From: Gp6-AA40 sp963818645 | GTDB lineage: Bacteria; Acidobacteriota; Vicinamibacteria; Vicinamibacterales; UBA2999 | Length of the DNA: 64,000 nucleotides | NCBI GenBank assembly: GCA_963818645.1 | Contig: CAWFTF010000013.1 | Span: 62,001-126,000, forward strand | Direction of reading: 5' to 3' | Shown here: positions 1 through 9,449 of the stretch, one piece after another | How positions within the stretch are numbered: position 1 is the stretch's first letter | How the letters are laid out: each line of letters starts with the position of its first letter | Made by a program: the position numbers and the translations under genes | The notes under the pieces: generated by a model | What the model was told of the DNA's origin: nothing | What the model saw: the letters and a program-made list of their open reading frames with translations, nothing else | Databases searched by the model: none

Positions 1-658
1 CGCTACCGCGCTGCACGCCGTCTTTCGAGCGCATCGGGCCATCCGGAAACACACCATCGACCCAGTACCCATCGTCTCGAGGATCGGAATAGATCAGGCA
101 GCCGATCGCGCCGCGCTCGGCCGCCACCTTCGGCTTGATCCCGCGCCAGGACGCGCCGTAGCGCGCGATCACGATCGCGCCTTTGACGGAGATGCCTCGC
201 CGATCGAGTTCCTCGTAGTCAACGGGCCGGCCGTAGTTCACGTAGACGAGCGGTCCTGTGACATCGCCATCAACCGAGTACGCATTGAACGAGGGAAGCT
301 GCTCCGACTTCTGCGAGGACGTGGGATCGACAGCGACTGGCGGCTCTTCCAGCGTCAACCGGAACCTGGACGGCTCCACCATCTCGACGCTCCGCTCCTT
401 CGGTGTCGGAAAGAGGACGTCGTAGTTCTCAATCTGGGCGTCCCAGCCCCACTCCTTGAATCGCGCGAGTATCCACTCTGCGTTCTGCTTGCCGTACGCC
501 GAGCCGAGGTGGTGCGGCCGTGCGGACATGATTCGCACGTACTCTCCGAGGTTGCGAGCTTCGGGAATGGCGCGGAATCGCGCATCCCACGCCTGACCCT
601 GCTGCGCAGCCGCGTCGAGCGACCCGAGAACGACAAAGAGTGCGATCAGCTTTCTCAC
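1..658 (-). CDS. Secreted M28-family / glutamate carboxypeptidase II-like peptidase, N-terminal part
   Basis: The gene runs off the left edge, so only about 219 N-terminal residues are visible. A GTG start at 658 opens a hydrophobic signal-like segment (VRKLIALFVVLGSL) followed by AAAQQGQ. The mature part resembles NAALADase/glutamate carboxypeptidase II-type M28 peptidases: an EARNLGEYVRIMSARPHHLGS opening, then a protease-associated (PA) domain with VNYGRPVDYEELDRRGISV and KGAIVIARYG, and the GAIGCLIYSDPRDDGY stretch that precedes the zinc peptidase domain in this family. The zinc ligands lie outside the window. Likely role: exported cleavage of acidic or other short peptides. The start is uncertain because an in-frame GTG also exists at 685; the signal-peptide shape favours 658. 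Another M28 peptidase lies at 6770-8414. Confidence 0.8.
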   Translation of the reverse strand, partial: MRKLIALFVVLGSLDAAAQQGQAWDARFRAIPEARNLGEYVRIMSARPHHLGSAYGKQNAEWILARFKEWGWDAQIENYDVLFPTPKERSVEMVEPSRFRLTLEEPPVAVDPTSSQKSEQLPSFNAYSVDGDVTGPLVYVNYGRPVDYEELDRRGISVKGAIVIARYGASWRGIKPKVAAERGAIGCLIYSDPRDDGYWVDGVFPDGPMRSKDGVQRGS

Positions 659-714
659 GCTAGAGATCCTGAGGATGGATCCCACCCGAACGTCAAGGCC
701 GCTCGGAACCTGAT

Positions 715-1077
715 CTATCCCTTCACGTAGGACAACTTCTCCGCCACTCTGCCGTCCCGTACACGGAACAGATCGACGCCTCTGACGTGGCCGGGCTTGC
801 CGTCGCGAACCCAGTGGTAGACCCACTGCACGACACACCGATCGGCCGCCGCAAACACATCCTCTGTATCGAAGCGGGCATGCGGAGAGCGGGCAAAGAA
901 CTCTTCCCAATAGCCACGAACCGCAGCCTCACCGACGAGTCGCGTGCCATCCGGTGCCGGCCTGGTGTTCTCGAACACACAATCTGGCGTCATACGTCCC
1001 ATAAGGGCGTCGACGTCATGGCGATTGAAGGCGTCGTTGAATTGGTCGACGACGGCACGGGTTTCTTCGGATGTCAT
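715..1077 (-). CDS. SnoaL-like / NTF2-fold protein
   Basis: A protein of about 120 residues with the SnoaL-like cone fold signature. It has an N-terminal helix pair (EETRAVVDQFNDAFNRHDVDAL), then MTPDCVFENTRP, VRGYWEEFFARSP and a C-terminal strand set ending RGVDLFRVRDGRVAEKLSYVKG. Members of this fold include polyketide cyclases, isomerases and many proteins of unknown function, so no reaction can be assigned. The ATG at 1077 is preferred; an in-frame TTG at 1095 would add six residues. It is a monocistronic-looking gene divergent from the VWA gene at 1161. Confidence 0.75.
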   Translation of the reverse strand: MTSEETRAVVDQFNDAFNRHDVDALMGRMTPDCVFENTRPAPDGTRLVGEAAVRGYWEEFFARSPHARFDTEDVFAAADRCVVQWVYHWVRDGKPGHVRGVDLFRVRDGRVAEKLSYVKG

Positions 1078-1160
1078 GGAAGAGATGTGACGCAATAAAG
1101 TATTGTAGAGGAATCACCGACAAGAGGAGGCAGCGAGCACTTCAGTTCCTAGGAACAACC

Positions 1161-2093
1161 ATGCACTTTCGCCGCGCGACCCTGGTCACTCTTTTCGGGC
1201 TCCTCGTGAGCCTCCATCCCCGTGTCGCCCTGGCTCAGGTCGATCAGCAGCCTCAGGCGACCTTCAAGTCGAGTGTGGACCTCGTCTCGGTCACCGCCGT
1301 CATTCGCGACAAGAAAGGTCGCGTCGTCCGCACGCTGACGGCGAACGATATCGTCGTCACCGACGCGGGCAAGCCGCGACACATCGTCGGTATGCAGGCG
1401 GACGATCAGGCGCCGGCAAGCGTCGCGCTGCTCGTCGATGGCAGCGGCAGCATGCGCCTCGGCACCGCGACCGTGTCGTCGCAGCAGATCTGCGAAATGA
1501 TTTTGTCCAATCTGCGCCACGACAGAGATCTGGCGGCGCTTATGAGTTTCGACACGCGGCTTCTGACGCTTCGTGAGTTCACGCAGGAGTTCGATCAGAT
1601 TCGCTCCGGATTGGGCGAGGTCGAAGCGTTCGGATCGACGTCGATCTACGACGCCATTGCGGGAACGGCGGCTGCGGTGGCCAATCGCACGCAGAATCGA
1701 CGCGCCGTGGTGGTCATCACCGACGGGGCGGATAACGCCAGCTCGTATTCGCCTGAAGAAGTCGCCTGGATTGCGAGCACGATCGATGTGCCCGTCTACG
1801 TGTTCGCGGTCGGTGAACTGAATCCATTGTCGGCATCCGGCGAGCAGACCGGCGCGCAGCAGCGCAATGCGCTGTTCGAGCTCGCTCGGGCGACTGGCGG
1901 CGACTACTTCTTCGCCTCGAGCCCGTCACTCGTGAGTCAGTCGACGAACCGGCTGCTCGAGGAGCTTCGTCATCAGTACCTGATCGCGTTCGAACCGGGC
2001 ACGGCAGGCGGCTTGCGCCGTATCGAGATTCGCGCGCGGAACAACGACTTCAAAGTCCGCTCGCGCAAGTGGTATTCGACCGGCGGAGAGTAG
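1161..2093 (+). CDS. Secreted VWA-domain protein of the acidobacterial type
   Basis: 310 residues. A signal peptide (MHFRRATLVTLFGLLVSL to about residue 26) precedes a short beta-rich region with SVDLVSVTAVIRDKKGRVV and LTANDIVVTDAGK, which is characteristic of the VWFA-related acidobacterial domain family. A von Willebrand A domain follows, with the metal-binding MIDAS motif DGSGSM near residue 94, a FGSTSIYDAI loop and VITDGADN. The C-terminus ends in HQYLIAFEP-type strands. Known VWA domains bind ligands through a divalent metal; the target here is unknown. The start at 1161 is chosen because AGGA lies nine bases upstream and a signal peptide follows directly; an in-frame upstream extension from 1071 is not signal-like. 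Confidence 0.85.
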   Translation: MHFRRATLVTLFGLLVSLHPRVALAQVDQQPQATFKSSVDLVSVTAVIRDKKGRVVRTLTANDIVVTDAGKPRHIVGMQADDQAPASVALLVDGSGSMRLGTATVSSQQICEMILSNLRHDRDLAALMSFDTRLLTLREFTQEFDQIRSGLGEVEAFGSTSIYDAIAGTAAAVANRTQNRRAVVVITDGADNASSYSPEEVAWIASTIDVPVYVFAVGELNPLSASGEQTGAQQRNALFELARATGGDYFFASSPSLVSQSTNRLLEELRHQYLIAFEPGTAGGLRRIEIRARNNDFKVRSRKWYSTGGE

Positions 2094-2123
2094 CGCTCGC
2101 GCAGTCTCCCGTCGCGCCGCCCG

Positions 2124-2147
2124 GAGAGCCGCGGTTCTGCGGCTCTC
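2124..2147 (+). terminator. GC-rich hairpin after the VWA gene
   Basis: Perfect 9-bp stem GAGAGCCGC / GCGGCTCTC around a 6-nt loop (GGTTCT), 30 bp after the VWA stop codon and 47 bp before the next start. No T-run follows, so it is terminator-like rather than a textbook intrinsic terminator. Confidence 0.5.
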
Positions 2148-2194
2148 AAACAACACCATCGCAGTAAAATCCGGCCGTTCGTGACACGTCGCTG

Positions 2195-3260
2195 ATGTTC
2201 CTGCACGGCTGCAACTACCCGTGGTCCACAGACGGGACGAGCGTCTATTACGGGATGGACTTCGGCGCGAACGTCTGGGGTTCCCACGCTGGCGTCTCTA
2301 CGCGGCGACCACAGATCGCGGCCGACTTCGCGCAGATGGCACGCCTCGGATTCACCGTCGTTCGATGGTTCGTTTTTGCCGATGGTCGATCGGGGATTGA
2401 GTACGACGACCGCGGGCTGCCCGCCGGCCCCGATTCGCATCTCTTCACCGATCTCGACGCGGCGCTCAGCATCGCACGGTGGCGTGGACATCCGCCTCGT
2501 CCTCGTCCTGCTCGATCATCGGTGGATGTTCGAGGGCGTCCCGGACGTCATCGCAGATCCACTGACCGGTGCACTGCTCGAAGCGCGATTGCCGGACGGC
2601 CGCGCGCAGGTGCTCGACACGCATGCCGGACGTCAGGCGCTGATGCAGAACATCATCGAGCCGCTCGTGCGGGGTTACGGCCCCGCCGGTGAACACGCCG
2701 ACCTGGGCGCACAGATCCTTGGCTATGAGTTCATGAACGAACCCGACTTCATCGTGGAGGAGTGGGAACGCGACCTGAGCACGCACGTCGCGCGGCCAAT
2801 CCGTTTCGAGGTCCTGGCAGAGCTCGTGGCTCGCACGAGCGAACTGGTCCATGCCCACACACGCGCGCTCACCACGATGTCCGCCGCTCGCCTGCACAAT
2901 CTGTGGGCCTGGGATGACCCCGCGCTCGGAGTGGATTTCGTTCAGGTGCACTCGTATCCGGACGTGAATGCCCCCGAACGCGACGCCGATGTCTTCGGGA
3001 TGCCTGCGACATCACTTGGCGTGGCGAAGCCTGTCGTGCTTGGGGAGTTTCCCGGCAATGGTCCCGAACAGCATCCGCTGGGCGCGGCGCCTCCGCCCAC
3101 CTCTCTCGAGGACTACCTGGAATTCGCGGTCGCAGCGGGATACGCCGGCGCCTGGCCGTGGAGCTTCAGCGGCACTGATGCCTACGGTCGATTTCCTGAA
3201 GCTCCGCTGCGAGAATTTGCCCGAAGGCATCCGGAGCTGGTGAATGCACGCGCCCGGTGA
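2195..3260 (+). CDS. GH5-like (clan GH-A) glycoside hydrolase, frameshifted near 2476
   Basis: Two overlapping frames join into one protein of about 355 residues. The first frame (MFLHGCNYPWS, then ADFAQMARLGFTVVRWFVF) gives the first strands of a TIM barrel. After LDAALSIA the reading continues one base later as GGVDIRLVLVLLDH. The second frame holds the clan GH-A hallmarks: GYEFMNEPD (acid/base Glu after Asn), VQVHSYPD, VLGEFPGNG (candidate nucleophile Glu) and GAWPWSFSG. This pattern fits GH5-type mannanases or cellulases, but the substrate cannot be told. No signal peptide is visible at the ATG. The total length of 3n+1 fits a single inserted base. The gene may be intact in reality if the base is an error. 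Confidence 0.75.
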
Positions 3261-3313
3261 CGGAACCATCCGGACGGCCACGATCGTCATAGAGACCTAG
3301 ACCCACCAGCCAG

Positions 3314-3898
3314 ATGGACCTGATCACGCTCGGACGCACGCTCGGCTTCTCATTCGCGGCAGGCGTGAATCTCTACGCGACCGTCGCGATTCTCGGCCTC
3401 GCTGCGCGTTACGGCTGGGTGGATCTGCCCGCGCAGTTTCAGTCGTTCAATCACCCCGTGGTCATCGGCGCGGCGATCGTGATGTATCTGATCGAGTTCT
3501 TCGCGGACAAGATTCCGTACGTCGATTCACTCTGGGACCTGATTCACACCGCAATCCGTCCGATCGGTGGCGCGCTGATCGCCGTCACCACTCTCGGCGA
3601 CGCATCAGCTCCTGTCGAAGGCTTGATTGCGCTGATGGGCGGCACGGTGGCCGCCAGCAGTCATCTCACCAAGACCAGCACCCGGGCAATCGCGAACACC
3701 AGTCCGGAGCCGGTGTCCAACTGGATCCTCAGCTTCGGCGAGGATCTGTTCGTCGTCGGTCTGGCGTACCTCGCACTTCAGCACCCGATTGCCGCTCTCG
3801 TCGTCGCCGCGATTCTGCTCGCGTTGATCATGGTCTTTGCGGTGGTGATCCTCCGCACTGTCCGACGTTGGTTCGCTCGTCGTCTGGCGCCCGCCTGA
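3314..3898 (+). CDS. DUF4126 integral membrane protein
   Basis: 194 residues with four to five hydrophobic segments, matching the DUF4126 family. It opens with a glycine-rich first helix (TLGFSFAAGVNLYATVAILGL), followed by a VVIGAAIVMYLIEFFADKIPYVDSLWD segment spread over positions 50-75, GALMG-type central helices, a conserved TSTRAIANTSPEPVSNW loop and a C-terminal helix that ends in an Arg-rich tail (RTVRRWFARR). It should sit in the inner membrane. The molecular function of the family is not established. It stands alone between the GH5-like gene and the metallo-hydrolase gene. Confidence 0.85.
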   Translation: MDLITLGRTLGFSFAAGVNLYATVAILGLAARYGWVDLPAQFQSFNHPVVIGAAIVMYLIEFFADKIPYVDSLWDLIHTAIRPIGGALIAVTTLGDASAPVEGLIALMGGTVAASSHLTKTSTRAIANTSPEPVSNWILSFGEDLFVVGLAYLALQHPIAALVVAAILLALIMVFAVVILRTVRRWFARRLAPA

Positions 3899-3962
3899 TC
3901 CGGCCCTTCCGTCTCTGCCGTAGTAACATCATCAGCCGTCAATTGCTTGTTGGAGATGCCTG

Positions 3963-4811
3963 ATGAAGATGCGTGTCAGCCTTGTCGCGGTGCTCTCTCT
4001 TGCCATGCTCGGTGCCTACCTTCACGCGCAGTTCGGGCAGGAAGCGGCCAAGCTGGATCTCGTGAAAGTGACGGATGACCTCTACGTCATCCACAACGAC
4101 TTCGTCCCCGGGAATACCACTGCGCTCATCACCAACGAGGGAGTCGTCCTCGTGGACGACAAGTTCGAGATCGATCACGCGAACATCATGGCGCAGCTCA
4201 AGAAGGTGACGAGCCAGCCGGTGAAGTACGTGATCAACACGCACTTCCATGGCGATCACAGCGGCGGCAACGCCAAGCTGCAGGCGCTGAACGCGCAGGT
4301 CGTCTCTTCAGAAGCGGCGCGCCAGAAGATGGTCGAGACCAAGATGCCAGGCCTGCCGAACGTCACGCTCGAGAACCGCCTGCGCCTCTACGTCGGCGGC
4401 AAGCGTGTGGAGGTGCACTACTTCGGACGCTCGCACACCAACGGCGACGTCGTCGTGCTCTTCCCCGATCATCGCGTCCTCGCGATGGGCGACATGTTCA
4501 CGTTCGGCGATGCCACGCCGCAGCTCGTGGACTACGCCGGCGGCGGCAGCGCGGTCGAATGGACGAAGACCGTGGATGGCGCACTCGGGCTCGACTTCGA
4601 CACGGTCGTGCCCGGGCACGGCGTCGTAACGACCAAGCAGGAAGTGCGTAAGTTCCGCGAGAGCACCGTGAGCCTGCGCACAAAGGTGCATGACATGGTC
4701 TCGCAGAAAAAGAGCAAAGCAGAGATCGAGAAGATGTTGCGAAGCGATTTTCACTTCGCCGATCTCCACGTTCAGCTCAGCCTGGATGGCTTGATGAAAG
4801 AACTGCAGTAA
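3963..4811 (+). CDS. Secreted metallo-beta-lactamase-fold hydrolase
   Basis: 282 residues. Residues 1-23 form a signal peptide. The MBL core follows, with the zinc motif NTHFHGDHSGG giving H94, H96, D98 and H99; further ligands are expected at GRSHTNGDVVV (His), MGDMFTFGD (Asp) and VVPGHG (His). The layout matches the subclass B3-like / quinoprotein-relay-like periplasmic MBL hydrolases common in soil bacteria. Substrate is unknown; a beta-lactamase role is possible but not supported by anything specific. It is a single gene, convergent with the family gene at 4910-5970, and a heptad-word hairpin lies between them. Confidence 0.85.
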   Translation: MKMRVSLVAVLSLAMLGAYLHAQFGQEAAKLDLVKVTDDLYVIHNDFVPGNTTALITNEGVVLVDDKFEIDHANIMAQLKKVTSQPVKYVINTHFHGDHSGGNAKLQALNAQVVSSEAARQKMVETKMPGLPNVTLENRLRLYVGGKRVEVHYFGRSHTNGDVVVLFPDHRVLAMGDMFTFGDATPQLVDYAGGGSAVEWTKTVDGALGLDFDTVVPGHGVVTTKQEVRKFRESTVSLRTKVHDMVSQKKSKAEIEKMLRSDFHFADLHVQLSLDGLMKELQ

Positions 4812-4824
4812 GAAACCGACGCCA

Positions 4825-4904
4825 GTCAACTCCCAACGCCCAACGATTCAACTCCCAATCGGAGACCTTGGAAGTTGGGAGTTGGAGTTGCCGGTTGGCA
4901 ACTG
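4825..4904. repeat. Inverted heptad-word array, CTCCCAA type (copy 1)
   Basis: Left arm begins GTCAA followed by CTCCCAA, CGCCCAA and CTCCCAA words. A short loop (GGAGACCTT) follows, then a right arm of complementary TTGGGAG / TTGGAG words. It fills the gap between convergent stop codons at 4811 and 4910. Related copies lie at 32587, 39935, 53868 and 63796, with a partial copy at 56676. Confidence 0.85.
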
Positions 4905-4909
4905 AACGA

Positions 4910-5970
4910 TTACTTCTTTCCTTCGTCCGCTCGCGAGCCTGACAACGTGTTGCGCATCGCGTAGTTGCCCTCGTGGCACGCGTATTCGAACATCTGATAG
5001 TCCTGATCGCGCTTGAGCGGGAACGACACCTTCCACGGCGCGGTCCACGTCTTCGGATCGTCGATCGTGACTTCGTACTGCAGCACGTTGGCCGAGACCG
5101 GCGTGAAGCGCTCCTCGATCACGATCGAGTCGCTCGGGATCAGCATCATGCCGTTGCCCTGCATGCCGGTCTTGCCATTGAGGTTCGTGGTACGGACGAC
5201 GAGGGTATTGCCTTCGAAGTGCCCTCTCGACGATCCCATGTAGGACTTCATGCTCGCCGGCAATTGTGGACGCCGTCGCCCCTCGACCTGTCGAAGCGTC
5301 GAGCGGAATGATGCGAACCTCGTGGATCATCTCGTTGCGAAACGCGACGAGACCCGGAGCCTGCACGATCTCGTTGCCGTTGTTGTACACGACCGGCATC
5401 ATCGACCCGACCACTCCGCGCGAGATACAGCGATCGTAGGGACCCAGTTCTGATGCGCTGTTGAATCCGGTCTGTTTGACGTAGGTGCCACCCGCGGTCT
5501 TCTGTCGCGCCGCACCTTCCGGCGTCATCGCCGGCATGCGCCCGTTCGTCGGCTGCACGATCAGCGACGTCTGTCGCGACGGCACGCCGCGCTCGAGCCA
5601 ATGCGGCGGCGGCGACGTCACGCCACCCACGTCGCCAAGCGCGACGATCTCCGCCGGCGGCTTCTGCAGGTCGAAATCGAGGACGTCGAGCTCCTCCTGT
5701 TTCGCCGCCTGCTGCTCTCGCTCTTTGAGCTCAGCGTCGGTCAGGAAGAGTCGGGTTCCGAATCGCTCGGGTCGCTCGAACGGGACGCCGACAGAGTCCG
5801 TACCAGGCCAGATCCCCTGAAGGTCCGGATCACCCCACGGCGTCCTGGGCGGGGAGTAAGGGGCCTGCGTTCCTGATGCAGACTGCCCCTGCGACGAGAC
5901 GACTGCTGATGCCAGCACGCACAACGGCGAGCATGGCCGCGCCGCTCACGATTCTCAACCGACGCTTCAT
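4910..5970 (-). CDS. Secreted Acidobacteriota-type family protein (WEGNTLVV motif), two frameshifts
   Basis: About 353 residues once frames are joined. Start is the ATG at 5970, behind a strong GGAGGAG site. The signal region MKRRLRIVSGAAMLA continues after a one-base slip near 5928 as VLASAVVSSQGQ. The mature protein opens YSPPRTPWGDPDLQGIWPG. A second slip near 5280 leads into LPASMKSYMGSSRGHFEGNTLVV, then VEERF-like, VTIDDPKTWTAPWKVSFPL and an EYACHEGN tail. The family pattern (GD-RG-WEG-TLVV followed by TIDDP-FT-PW) recurs at 48932, 49806 and 59805. Function is unknown; the family is exported and often sits beside DUF6152. A length of 3n+2 fits two inserted bases. The second slip overlaps a CCCTCGACCTGTCGAAG word. 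Confidence 0.7.
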
Positions 5971-6080
5971 TGGGCTCCTCCGGCAAGGGCGCTCTGACAG
6001 GGATTCGCCCGCCACAACTCATCATATCGACAGAGTCGGCTACTCCTGAAATACGCCGGGCAACCCCCGAGTGTGTAGCA

Positions 6081-6704
6081 TCACTCCCGGATAAGACACC
6101 AGGTCGTCATGCACCGCTTGCCTTGCACGTTCGTCGTCTTGATGGGATCAGCCAGGCGTCCACCCAGCCGGCCGGAGAGCCGGAGCAGCATCGATTCATC
6201 CACGAGAAAGCGATCGCTTCCGTCGGGCAGGCGCACTTGCCGGCCCGCAGGACCCACGACCTGTTCGAGGCCGATGTTCGACGCGAGCCTCGCGAAGAAC
6301 AGCCCGCCTCGTGCGAGCACGCGCCACATCTCGGTCACCATCGACGTGAAGTGATCGACATCGTGTGCGAAGTGCAGTACGGCACTGCAGATCACGGCAT
6401 GCATGCGTCCGTCAGGATGTGGCAGCTTCGTGACCTCGGCGACGGCAAAGTTCGTCGACGGCAGGCTGGGCGCAAGACGGGACGCCAACTGGCGAACGAC
6501 ATCCACAGCTGACGGCTCGCTATCGACTCCGTAGCACTCGAAGCCATGCTGCAGGAGGTAGACGAGATTGCGGCCGTCGCCGCATCCGGCATCGAGCACA
6601 CGCTGCCGCGAATCGAAACGCCCGCGCAGGATCTGATCGAAGAGATAGATGTCGATGTCGCCGAACTGTTGCCTCAGGTCCTCGCCTGTTGTGAGCTCAG
6701 TCAT
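6081..6704 (-). CDS. Class I SAM-dependent methyltransferase
   Basis: 207 residues with the Rossmann methyltransferase motifs in order: motif I VLDAGCGDGRN near residue 38, the acidic end of strand 2 (CYGVDSEPSAVD), NFAVAEVTKLP, the motif IV region AVICSAVLHFAHD, and MWRVLARGGLFFAR typical of the UbiE/Methyltransf_11 group. Substrate unknown. It is cytosolic, with no signal peptide. It lies upstream of the secreted-family gene and downstream of the M28 peptidase gene on the same strand, with intergenic spacing that includes a dispersed repeat, so a shared operon is doubtful. Confidence 0.85.
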   Translation of the reverse strand: MTELTTGEDLRQQFGDIDIYLFDQILRGRFDSRQRVLDAGCGDGRNLVYLLQHGFECYGVDSEPSAVDVVRQLASRLAPSLPSTNFAVAEVTKLPHPDGRMHAVICSAVLHFAHDVDHFTSMVTEMWRVLARGGLFFARLASNIGLEQVVGPAGRQVRLPDGSDRFLVDESMLLRLSGRLGGRLADPIKTTNVQGKRCMTTWCLIRE

Positions 6705-6717
6705 TCAGTAGCGGCCG

Positions 6718-6756
6718 GTCTTTCCTGGCCTGAGCGTAGTCGAAGGCAGACCCGCC
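6718..6756. repeat. Short dispersed repeat, copy A (partner at 59319)
   Basis: A 38-bp stretch starting GTCTTTCCTGGCCTGAGCG and ending CAGACCCGC. It differs at about three positions from 59319-59356. Both copies lie in short intergenic gaps right beside stop codons. The ends GTCT/AGAC make it an imperfect palindrome. Confidence 0.7.
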
Positions 6757-6769
6757 GAGGTGAGTTCAA

Positions 6770-8414
6770 TTACGTCGTCGTCGAAGACGCCGGCGTCTGC
6801 GCCGGTGCCGGCGGCGCCCCAGGACCGCGTGGCATCTGCTCTGCGGTGAATCGCGGCAGCAGATCGTTTCGCATCGCGAGGTGGTACACCGCAGCCGCCA
6901 TCACAATCGCCGACTTCTTCACGTCATCTTCGACGACGCGCTCGTAGGTATCGAGGTTGGTATGCCATGTGTATGACTGGTATTCGATCGGGTCCTGCAG
7001 CGCATTCACGCCAGGCAGACCGGCGGCCGCGAACGAAAACGCATCCGTACTCGTCGCCTGCCGGCTGCGCGTCGTCGTCACGCCGAGCAGCCCGAGATCC
7101 GTGAACGATCCCAGCGCCTCGCGCAGAACGGTTGCCGCTTCGGGCGGACCGAAGAGCGTGAGACCGCGCGCACGTCCGGTGCCGCTGTCGATGTTGAAAT
7201 ACGCGGCGAGCTTCGAGAACGCAGGCTTCTGATCTTCATAGCTGCCGAAGTGGTCGCGGATATACGCCTGCGATCCGAGCAGCCCCTGCTCTTCGCCACT
7301 CCAGAGCGCCACACGAATCGTTCGTCGAGGCTTGACACCAACCGCCGTCAGAATCCGTGCGGCCTCCATCATCACGGAGCAACCGATCGCGTTGTCCGTC
7401 GAGCCGGTCGCAGCATGCCACGAGTCGAGATGCCCTCCGAGCATGACGACTTCATCGGCCTTGTCGCTGCCCGGGATCTCAGCAACGACGTTGTAGGCGG
7501 TGCGCCCCTCCGGATACGAGCGATTGACGATGTCGAACTCGAGCTCAACGGGTCGCTTGTCGTCGAGCAAACGCCAGATGCGCCCGTAGTCCTCGTTACG
7601 CATGACGACGATCGGGTGGCGCCTTGGTTTCATCGAACGTGCGATTGTGGAACGCGCGAATCTGGCCGTGGTCTCGCCCGGCATCGGTGATGCGCACGAG
7701 GACGCCGTTCGTCGCGAGAAATGCGTTGAGCTGCTCTTCGATTTCGTTCGTCGTCAACGGGCGCCGCGAAGGAGCTCCCTGGTTCGGCGTGGCCTGCGCG
7801 GGAGGGCCGCCGCCTCGCCCGGCCTGAGCGGCCGGAGGTGCGCTCATCTGCGTGATGACGTCGCTGTCTTCGCGGCGGAGTGGAGGCGGATTGAACGTCA
7901 CCGACACCGGCGTCGGAGCATTGACGAGCACGATCTTTCCCTTGAGGCTCGCTTTCAATGACTCGAGATGCGTCGTCAGCTCCTCGCGCGTAGGTTGCCG
8001 CGGCAACGTAACCTGCATCGCGGCGCCCTTCGCCACACCGTTCGTCCCCGGTGTCCACGCCAGCACTTCGGCGACGAGTGTGTCTTTGACCGGCGAGACG
8101 ATGTAGGCGGCGAGCCGTTCGTTCGTCCAGCCAGGATGACCGAAGTTCCATGGCTCGAGGTGGCCGTTCTTCAGGCCCCACGACTGCATTTGCTGGATCG
8201 CCCACTCGCCCGCCGCCTTCAGGCTGGGTGAGCCGGTGAGCCGCGGACCGTGCACGTCGGTGAGCATGTGCAGCGTCTGCATGATCTGGGAGTTGGTCTG
8301 ACCTTCCTGACGAATCTTCCACAGAATCTGCTGGTCAGGACGCTCCTGGGCGACGAGCACCACGCTGACGAGCGAGATGCTCAGTGCGACGCAGGCTCGA
8401 AACAGTCTTCGCAT
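6770..8414 (-). CDS. Secreted M28-family zinc aminopeptidase with PA-like insert, frameshifted near 7615
   Basis: About 547 residues after joining two frames. The N-terminal part has a signal peptide (MRRLFRACVALSISLVSVVLVAQ), a TDVHGPRLTGSPSLK helix region, and a PA-type lobe containing GKIVLVNAP plus a low-complexity Ala/Gly/Pro stretch. Reading DETKAPP then shifts one base into IVVMRNEDYGRI. The peptidase domain carries the expected di-zinc ligands: GGHLDSW (His), GSTDNAIG (Asp), SGEEQGLLG (catalytic and bridging Glu), NIDSG (Asp) and YTWHTNLD (His). It probably cleaves N-terminal residues in the periplasm or outside the cell. A length of 3n+1 fits one inserted base (CCACCCG site). It is divergent from the IclR gene. 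Confidence 0.85.
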
Positions 8415-8546
8415 ATGGCCTCACGATCGAGGGATCGCGTCGTGAAGAGTGACACGGAAGCCGTGCTGGATCCAGTGCCGCGTCCCGGCGACAGGTCGGC
8501 CTGCTGGTAAGGCTCGAACCGGTATGCCACACTCTTCTACGGCACC

Positions 8547-9362
8547 ATGTCCGAACCTCAGGTCAAGATTCTCGACAAGGCCTTGCGCGTCCTGATGCTG
8601 TTTTCTCCGGAACAGCCCGAGTGGGGCGTCAGCGCCGTCTCGCGCGAGGTCGGGATGTCGAAGAGTACGGTGCACCGCATCCTGCGCGTGCTGGAACAGC
8701 ATGCGTTCGTCACACAGAACGCGGAGACCAAGCGATTCCGTCTCGGGCTGGCGGGCATCGAACTTGGACGCCGTGCGCAGGCGGGGATGGAACTCCGTCG
8801 CGTCGCGCTGCCGATCATGGAACAGCTCAGCGCGACGAGCGGCGAGACCGTGCTCCTTCAGGTCGTCAGCCCGGAAGGCGATCGCGTCGTCTGCATCGAG
8901 CGCGTGCAGCAGCGTCGTGGTCTTCGCCTGATCCTCGACGTCGGATCGACAGCGCCGCTCTATGCGGGCTGCTCGTCCAAGGTGCTGCTCGCCTTCCTCG
9001 ACAAGGAATCGATCGACGCGGTCCTCAAGAAACGCCTGCGTCCGCTGGCGTCTCACACCACAACTGACGCCTCGCAGATCCGTTCACAGCTCGTCGAGAT
9101 TCGTCGAAAGGGATACGCGGTGTCCTTCGAAGAAACGGACGAAGGCGTCGCGGGTGTGTCGTTTCCGATCAGGGACGCGCGCGATCGCGTGATCGCCAGC
9201 CTCACCATCTCCGGCCCACTGACGCGCGTGAACACGGCGACGATCAATCACTACACGGGCATCGTTCGCGAGGGTGCGCGTCGCATTGCCGCCGAACTGG
9301 GTCACCCCTCGTCGCGCATGGCATCACGCGAGCCGGTCGAAGCGCTCAACGCCGCGCAATAG
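8547..9362 (+). CDS. IclR-family transcriptional regulator
   Basis: 271 residues. The N-terminal winged helix-turn-helix is seen in WGVSAVSREVGMSKSTVHRI followed by RVLEQHAFVTQN and the wing TKRFRLG. The C-terminal effector-binding (GAF-like) domain is seen in RRVALPIMEQLSATSGETVLLQ, STAPLYAGCSSKVLLAFL, GYAVSFEETDEGVAGVSFPI and ASLTISGP. IclR regulators usually sit beside the catabolic genes they control and bind a pathway metabolite. Here it heads the co-directional cluster 9517-18549, and a long perfect dyad lies just behind it, so control of the molybdenum hydroxylase operon is a reasonable inference. Confidence 0.92.
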   Translation: MSEPQVKILDKALRVLMLFSPEQPEWGVSAVSREVGMSKSTVHRILRVLEQHAFVTQNAETKRFRLGLAGIELGRRAQAGMELRRVALPIMEQLSATSGETVLLQVVSPEGDRVVCIERVQQRRGLRLILDVGSTAPLYAGCSSKVLLAFLDKESIDAVLKKRLRPLASHTTTDASQIRSQLVEIRRKGYAVSFEETDEGVAGVSFPIRDARDRVIASLTISGPLTRVNTATINHYTGIVREGARRIAAELGHPSSRMASREPVEALNAAQ

Positions 9363-9391
9363 CCACAATCCCGTTCCTTTTGCACCTCGAT

Positions 9392-9408
9392 CAGACAAAT
9401 CCTGTCTG
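9392..9408. promoter_or_regulatory. Small dyad CAGACA-N5-TGTCTG
   Basis: Perfect 6-bp inverted repeat with a 5-bp spacer (AATCC), 30 bp after the IclR stop codon and about 110 bp before the hydroxylase operon start. It could be a secondary operator or an RNA hairpin. Weaker than the dyad at 9450. Confidence 0.4.
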
Positions 9409-9449
9409 TCCGGAGGCCTTGACGCCCCCAGTTGCGTATGCCACGATTC

